Of a stretch of 34,896 bases of DNA, positions 30,423 to 34,896 are shown piece by piece. The notes beneath the pieces were generated by a model that was not told the origin of the DNA, made no database searches, and saw only the letters and a list, made by a program, of their open reading frames with translations. Each line of letters starts with the position of its first letter. Within the stretch, counting starts at the first letter, position 1. A program made the position numbers and the translations under genes. Source of the DNA: CAYJSJ01 sp964373065 (GTDB lineage: Bacteria; Patescibacteriota; Gracilibacteria; Peribacterales; Peribacteraceae); contig CAYJSJ010000013.1 of assembly GCA_964373065.1 (NCBI GenBank), forward strand, positions 1 through 34,896, given 5' to 3'.

Positions 30423-32150
30423 TCAATCCTTTGCGTCCTGCGTCGTCACTAGAGGCAACGTATACGTAAACGTCGTCCCCTTCCCAACCTCCGAGGTCAC
30501 TGTTACGTCACCGCCCTGCATTTGCATGAAGTTCTTTGCGATGTAGAGGCCGAGCCCGGAGCTTCCTTCGGCACTCGCATTGCTCCCTTTGACGCCGTCG
30601 CGGGAGAAGAGATGCTTCATCATGTCTTCAGGCATGCCGGGGCCGGTATCTGTCACATCGATCACGCCCATGCCATCTTGCACAGAAAGCGTAACGGTAA
30701 TGCCACCCTTTTTCGTGTATTTGATGGCGTTGCTCAAACTGTTTGTAATCGATTCCGCTGTCTTCTCCAGATCCATCATAACGATGATCGGCTGCTTTGG
30801 GGCTTCAACATGCAAATATATTCCCGCGTGCTCTGCGGCTAAGCGATAGTCGCGAACGGCACGCTCGACGACCTCTGTAAGTGGAATAGGTGCAAGGTCG
30901 ACTTTAACGACACCCCGATCGAGGCGCGACACATTGAGAATGTCCATGACGAGATGATAGTTGCTCACATTTACTTCATGAAGTTGCTGAACAATGCCTC
31001 GCAGCTTCTCGTTGAGTTGCCCGAAATCGCCATCGAGAATCATCTCGAGGTTCCATCGCATAGCCGTAATCGGCGCCTTGAGCTGATGGCTGACAATGGA
31101 AGTAAAATCCTTCATTGCCTGGTTTATTGCCTGCAACTCGGCATTCAGGCGCACTACCTTCGCACTGGTGCGGGCAAGCGCGATGACGGTAACGAGCGTG
31201 AAGAGTGTCAGGATGAGACCTGCTGCTCCCAAATTTGTTTTTACCTGATGTAAGAGCGCGAATGCTTCGCTTGTCGGCTGCTCGGCAACAGCTACCCACA
31301 TATTTTCTCCCACGGCAATCGGCATAAAGGAAGCGACCATTTCCGTCCCAAGCGAAGGATCGACGTACACGCCGGTAAATAAGGATCCTCCGAGTGCCTT
31401 TCTGATCTCGGGAAGATTTCTGTACGCCGTATTGAGCACCCCTCCCACTGGAATGGTGGGATGCGCCAGGAGCGATCCGTTTTGGTCCAAAAGAAGCATA
31501 TGCCCCGAAATACCGAGCCGAATATTTTCGAGCCACTGCGAAAGTGGCCGCACTCTGTACTCAAACACCAGCACTCCGAGGAACTGCTCACCGCCAAGTA
31601 TGGGAACCGCGAGGGCTACAACCGGTTCATCCGGGAACTGCGGACGAATGTAGAGGCCGGAGATATTTGGCTTGCGCTTGGCCTTAACGCTGCGGAACCA
31701 GTTCCAGTCCGTAAAGTAGGAGCCGTAGGCTCCCTCCGCCGTGGGGAACTCACTCCAGAGTACCCCGTCTGCATCGGTAATAAATGCTCTGTGTATCTGC
31801 GGGCTGCTGACCATGATGGCTTTGAGTCGCGTTCGTATGGCAAGTTCATCGCGTTCCTCGACTGCACGAACGGTGCCGGGTATGGATGCAACGGCATGGG
31901 CGAGCTTAACCTGCTGCCGGATGTCTTGGGTGATAAACTGCGCAAGACTTTCTGCAGTTGTAATATTTTCCTCCTGCACAGAAGCCCGTGCAGAATCGGA
32001 AGCAACCTGGAATGCGTATACGCTGAGGAGAACGATGGGGAGGAAGACCGCCAGGAAGGGAAGCTGCCACATCAGAAACGTAGCACGTTGGCTCCGTCCT
32101 ATGGATGCTTCCTGCCGTGCTGCTGGCAATGGTGTTTTTGCTAAAGTCAA
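30423..32150 (-). CDS. Membrane sensor histidine kinase (dCACHE-like sensor)
   Basis: From the TTG at 32150 the protein is 575 aa. It has a TM helix (about 30-48), an extracytoplasmic sensor of about 270 residues that looks like a double-CACHE domain (ITDADGVLWSEFP, LLLDQNGSLLAHP), and a second TM (about 310-330). The HisKA box is SIVSHQLKAP (His near 352). The HATPase domain has N-box NSLSNAIKYTKKGG, G1 DTGPGMP and G2 SSGLGLYIAK. No HAMP domain is obvious. No response regulator is next to it. The start is uncertain: ATG at 32072 or TTG at 32150. The open frame to 32288 lies beyond the TATAAT promoter and was rejected. Confidence 0.88.
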   Translation of the reverse strand: MTLAKTPLPAARQEASIGRSQRATFLMWQLPFLAVFLPIVLLSVYAFQVASDSARASVQEENITTAESLAQFITQDIRQQVKLAHAVASIPGTVRAVEERDELAIRTRLKAIMVSSPQIHRAFITDADGVLWSEFPTAEGAYGSYFTDWNWFRSVKAKRKPNISGLYIRPQFPDEPVVALAVPILGGEQFLGVLVFEYRVRPLSQWLENIRLGISGHMLLLDQNGSLLAHPTIPVGGVLNTAYRNLPEIRKALGGSLFTGVYVDPSLGTEMVASFMPIAVGENMWVAVAEQPTSEAFALLHQVKTNLGAAGLILTLFTLVTVIALARTSAKVVRLNAELQAINQAMKDFTSIVSHQLKAPITAMRWNLEMILDGDFGQLNEKLRGIVQQLHEVNVSNYHLVMDILNVSRLDRGVVKVDLAPIPLTEVVERAVRDYRLAAEHAGIYLHVEAPKQPIIVMMDLEKTAESITNSLSNAIKYTKKGGITVTLSVQDGMGVIDVTDTGPGMPEDMMKHLFSRDGVKGSNASAEGSSGLGLYIAKNFMQMQGGDVTVTSEVGKGTTFTYTLPLVTTQDAKD

Positions 32151-32180
32151 TCGATGGATTGGATGTGTGTATTTCTCTGA

Positions 32181-32190
32181 ATTATACCAT
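32181..32190 (-). promoter_or_regulatory. Extended -10 promoter of the histidine kinase
   Basis: On the minus strand ATGG-TATAAT gives a perfect -10 with a TGn extension. Transcription would begin near 32174, upstream of the TTG at 32150 and the ATG at 32072. Confidence 0.6.
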
Positions 32191-32244
32191 AATTCTTCAT
32201 ACGAAGGGTATGCGTATTTCGTTGTAGACCTAGCATTCCTTCTA

Positions 32245-32273
32245 TTGCCCGAAAAGCGATATTTTGGTATACT
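32245..32273 (+). promoter_or_regulatory. Promoter of the DUF4215-type gene
   Basis: TTGCCC (32245-32250), a 17-nt spacer and TATACT (32268-32273) with TGG before it (extended -10) are seen. The leader is about 19 nt, A-rich (AAAGAAACAAC before the ATG). Confidence 0.65.
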
Positions 32274-32299
32274 AAGAAGTGAACACATAAAGAAACAAC

Positions 32300-34048
32300 A
32301 TGCCTCTTCCTCTCACGCCTCGCTTAAGCGCACTTTTTGCGGCATTTCTCCTTTCTGCGTCGGTATTTGTCGTGACGAAAGCTAACCCAAGTTTTGGAGC
32401 ACAGATGACTGAAAACATATCGAGTGGAAAAACCGGCAACCAAACAACTTCGAACAATAACGATACGGATGGCAGCATAAATATAAGTTCTGCAAGCAGC
32501 TCTCACTATAGTTCAGCAAAGAGCGTCATAGGTGAATACTGCGGCAACGGATACGTCGATAGCAATGAAGAATGTGACGACGGCAACGGATCGGATGATG
32601 ATCGTTGCAGGGTCACGTGCATAAAGGCGCGTTGCGGCGATGGCATCGTGCAGGAGTTTGGTGCCGATGGAAAACCGGGTGGGGATGATGACGAAGCGTG
32701 CGACCTCGGCATAGGGAACGGGATTTCCGGCAGCCCCTGTACTCTCGATTGTAAAAAGAAGGGCGCCGCATCTTCGATTTCCAGTTCAAACAAGTCTACA
32801 AAAACAGATGGCACATCCACGCCATTTTGCGGAAACGGCATACGCGAAAACAATGAAGAATGTGACGACACAAATATCTTCAATGACGACGAATGCACCG
32901 TTTTCTGCCGCGTCGCAACCTGCGGCGACGGCTTTTTGCAGCTAAAACGCGAGGAGCAATGCGATGACGGAAACGACAACGACACCGATACCTGCTCTAA
33001 CAAATGCCGGAAGAATTACTGCGGAGATACGATCGTACAGCGGATACTGGGGGAAGAGTGCGACGAAGGCGAACGCAACGGATCTTCCGGTTCCGTTTGT
33101 TCAAGTCGCTGCACGAAAATGATTCCACCAACAGTGAAGGAGGATGACGATACTTTCGATACAGATGGTAAAAATCAAATGCGAACTAGCAGCACAGCGG
33201 AACGCAAAAAGCTTGTAGAGTTACAGATAAAGCAGGAGGACATACGGCAACAGCTTGAGATAAACATGCCTAATATTGGGCAACAGAAAGATGCGACCAA
33301 TGCTTCTCAGACGGTTAGAGAAGAAAAAAAGTCAGCCGATCTGTACTGCTTCGACAGTGCAGGAAACTTGGTCAAAGACCGCAGCAAATGCTACAGCGAT
33401 CAGAAAAAGCTGATTCGCAGCGATGAAGCACGCGTAGAGGAAGTGGAAGCTCGTAATGAGATCCGCAAAATATTCCTCGGTGAGGATATTGCGGAACGCC
33501 GCCGTGCAGAACTTCTTTCCAGCATAGAACTCGCACGCACACGCATACGTGCGCTGATCGAGGGGGGGCGCTACGCTGGCACAGTGACGGAATATCTGAA
33601 ACAATCAATCGATTGGCTCGACCGCGGCTTTACGTACTTTTCGGAGCAGCCAAGAAGTCTTGATGAGATCCAACAAATGGTGACACCGTTACAAAAATTG
33701 CTTTCTCAGATTTCCGATCTGATTTTCAGGAGTGAAAACCTGCCGGCAGAACGAAAAGAAATCACGCCGATTCTCGCAAAGACGGAACGCATACTCCTGA
33801 AGTTCCGCGAAGCATTCATCGCACTCGTACAGGGCGGAGTGGAACTGGATCCCTATGCCTTTGAGCTCTTTATGAAAGCCAACAGTCTCTTTGCCGAGGT
33901 GGGCAGCACATGCGTGGTAGACCAGCTCTCGTGCAACCGCCTGGGCGACGTACTGGAAATACTGAAGCTCGTACAGGAACCTTTGCAGGCAGACCTCATA
34001 TTGCATCCAGCAATACTGCAGAAGTTGGAAGAAAAGTTTGCACAATAA
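32300..34048 (+). CDS. Secreted cysteine-rich protein with DUF4215-type repeats
   Basis: The 582-aa protein has a signal peptide (residues about 8-28), a Ser/Asn/Thr-rich linker and five cysteine-rich repeats at about 81-107, 112-151, 177-203, 208-236 and 241-271. They follow the pattern CGNG(x)nEECDDGN...C...C known from DUF4215 and the Myxococcus cysteine-rich repeat. The acidic DxDxDD stretches suggest calcium binding. After a second linker, residues about 300-582 are predicted to be largely alpha-helical (KLVELQIKQEDIRQQL and later amphipathic helices) with one more cysteine pair. It is probably an exported surface protein. The gene is convergent with the rRNA operon, and its stop overlaps the T-run of the rRNA terminator. 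Confidence 0.85.
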   Translation: MPLPLTPRLSALFAAFLLSASVFVVTKANPSFGAQMTENISSGKTGNQTTSNNNDTDGSINISSASSSHYSSAKSVIGEYCGNGYVDSNEECDDGNGSDDDRCRVTCIKARCGDGIVQEFGADGKPGGDDDEACDLGIGNGISGSPCTLDCKKKGAASSISSSNKSTKTDGTSTPFCGNGIRENNEECDDTNIFNDDECTVFCRVATCGDGFLQLKREEQCDDGNDNDTDTCSNKCRKNYCGDTIVQRILGEECDEGERNGSSGSVCSSRCTKMIPPTVKEDDDTFDTDGKNQMRTSSTAERKKLVELQIKQEDIRQQLEINMPNIGQQKDATNASQTVREEKKSADLYCFDSAGNLVKDRSKCYSDQKKLIRSDEARVEEVEARNEIRKIFLGEDIAERRRAELLSSIELARTRIRALIEGGRYAGTVTEYLKQSIDWLDRGFTYFSEQPRSLDEIQQMVTPLQKLLSQISDLIFRSENLPAERKEITPILAKTERILLKFREAFIALVQGGVELDPYAFELFMKANSLFAEVGSTCVVDQLSCNRLGDVLEILKLVQEPLQADLILHPAILQKLEEKFAQ

Positions 34049-34072
34049 AAAATCCCTGCCGAAGACAGGCTC
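34045..34072 (-). terminator. Intrinsic terminator of the rRNA operon
   Basis: On the minus strand, CCTGTC-TTC-GGCAGG (34069-34055, one G-T pair) is followed by GA and a run of six T. It lies about 30 nt after the 5S rRNA. The hairpin is a variant of the CCTGCC-GTA-GGCAGG palindrome found in the ribosomal protein spacers. Confidence 0.75.
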
Positions 34073-34098
34073 CGCCTTTGTCAGGCAATAATCCCTTT

Positions 34099-34216
34099 GT
34101 CTTGGCGTCGGCCTACTCTTGCACGACGCATGCCGTACTACCATCGGCGCTGACGGGCTTAACTGCTGTGTTCGGGATGGGAACAGGTGTATCCCCGTCG
34201 CTAAAGACACCAAGAC
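34099..34216 (-). rRNA. rrf: 5S ribosomal RNA
   Basis: The minus strand shows the conserved loop CCTGTTCCCATCCCGAACAC and the following AGCAGTTAAGCCC and GCCGATGGTA segments. The ends GTCTTGGTGTC and GACGCCAAGAC pair as helix I, which sets a length of about 118 nt. It is the last gene of the rRNA operon. Confidence 0.93.
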
Positions 34217-34432
34217 AAAAGGATCAACGATGGTGGCAGAAAGAGCATACGTAACATTCTACCACCATTGCCGCATAGGCAATTCATGCCCGCGCTTGTC
34301 TCGTACCGGCAGCGTAGAGCAACTGGTACGGGGTTATGTCACATGAACAGTACCCGCGAAGGAAAATGACCATTCGACTCTCCGCTTGTGGCGGATCGCT
34401 CATGGTCGATTTCCTCTACGCGGAAATCGAAA
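34217..34432 (-). other. 23S-5S internal spacer
   Basis: The spacer is about 215 nt and contains no tRNA. It has a perfect 8-bp stem CGATTTCC / GGAAATCG (34407-34429) just after the 23S 3' end and a TCCGC/GCGGA hairpin nearby, which are likely processing stems. Confidence 0.6.

Positions 34433-34896
<464 letters not shown>

Noticed and set aside
34217..34432. tRNA in the 23S-5S spacer or other intergenic gaps
   Set aside because: No cloverleaf with a TTCGA-type T-loop and matching acceptor stem could be found in this spacer, in 17090-17280 or in 29200-29564.

Overview
The window is bacterial and most likely from the Candidate Phyla Radiation (Patescibacteria), with a Peregrinibacteria-like lineage as my best but unproven guess. 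The grounds are an r-protein operon without the L30 gene, a class I lysyl-tRNA synthetase, small CAP-domain and SLH-domain secreted proteins, a cysteine-rich DUF4215-type surface protein, and start codons with almost no Shine-Dalgarno sequences. The base composition is moderate (about half GC by eye).

Layout. Positions 13-14015 (minus strand) hold the S10/spc ribosomal protein cluster in the order L3-L4-L23-L2-S19-L22-S3-L16-L29-S17-L14-L24-L5-S14-S8-L6-L18-S5, then a DJ-1/PfpI gene, an opposite-strand CAP/SLH gene, and L15-SecY-Adk. S10 is absent at the head and L30 is absent between S5 and L15. The intrusion at 2500-4680 splits the usual spc order. Several intercistronic spacers are made of telomere-like or other short tandem repeats. 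The L5 gene has no ATG, GTG or TTG that could start it.

Positions 14153-26380 hold mainly cell-envelope glycan genes with some housekeeping genes between them. They are a GT-C membrane glycosyltransferase, a PurD-like ATP-grasp ligase, class I LysRS, an HD-domain protein, a membrane-anchored SGNH hydrolase, a GDP-mannose 3,5-epimerase-like enzyme, a GT2 glycosyltransferase, an uncharacterised protein, a sulfotransferase and an ABC exporter. Together they suggest making, decorating (possibly sulfating) and exporting a surface polysaccharide or glycolipid.

Positions 26346-34048 hold a beta-CASP metallo-beta-lactamase RNase-like protein, a second CAP protein, an RsuA/RluB-type pseudouridine synthase, an SLH protein, an orphan sensor histidine kinase and a DUF4215 cysteine-rich protein. 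The window ends with the 3' part of an rRNA operon on the minus strand (5S complete, 23S partial).

Expression signals. At least seven genes have a -10 hexamer (TATACT or similar) only 6-9 nt before the start codon, which predicts leaderless mRNAs. Three others (SLH protein, histidine kinase, DUF4215 protein) have strong promoters with short leaders. Most r-protein genes have pyrimidine-rich, SD-free leaders.
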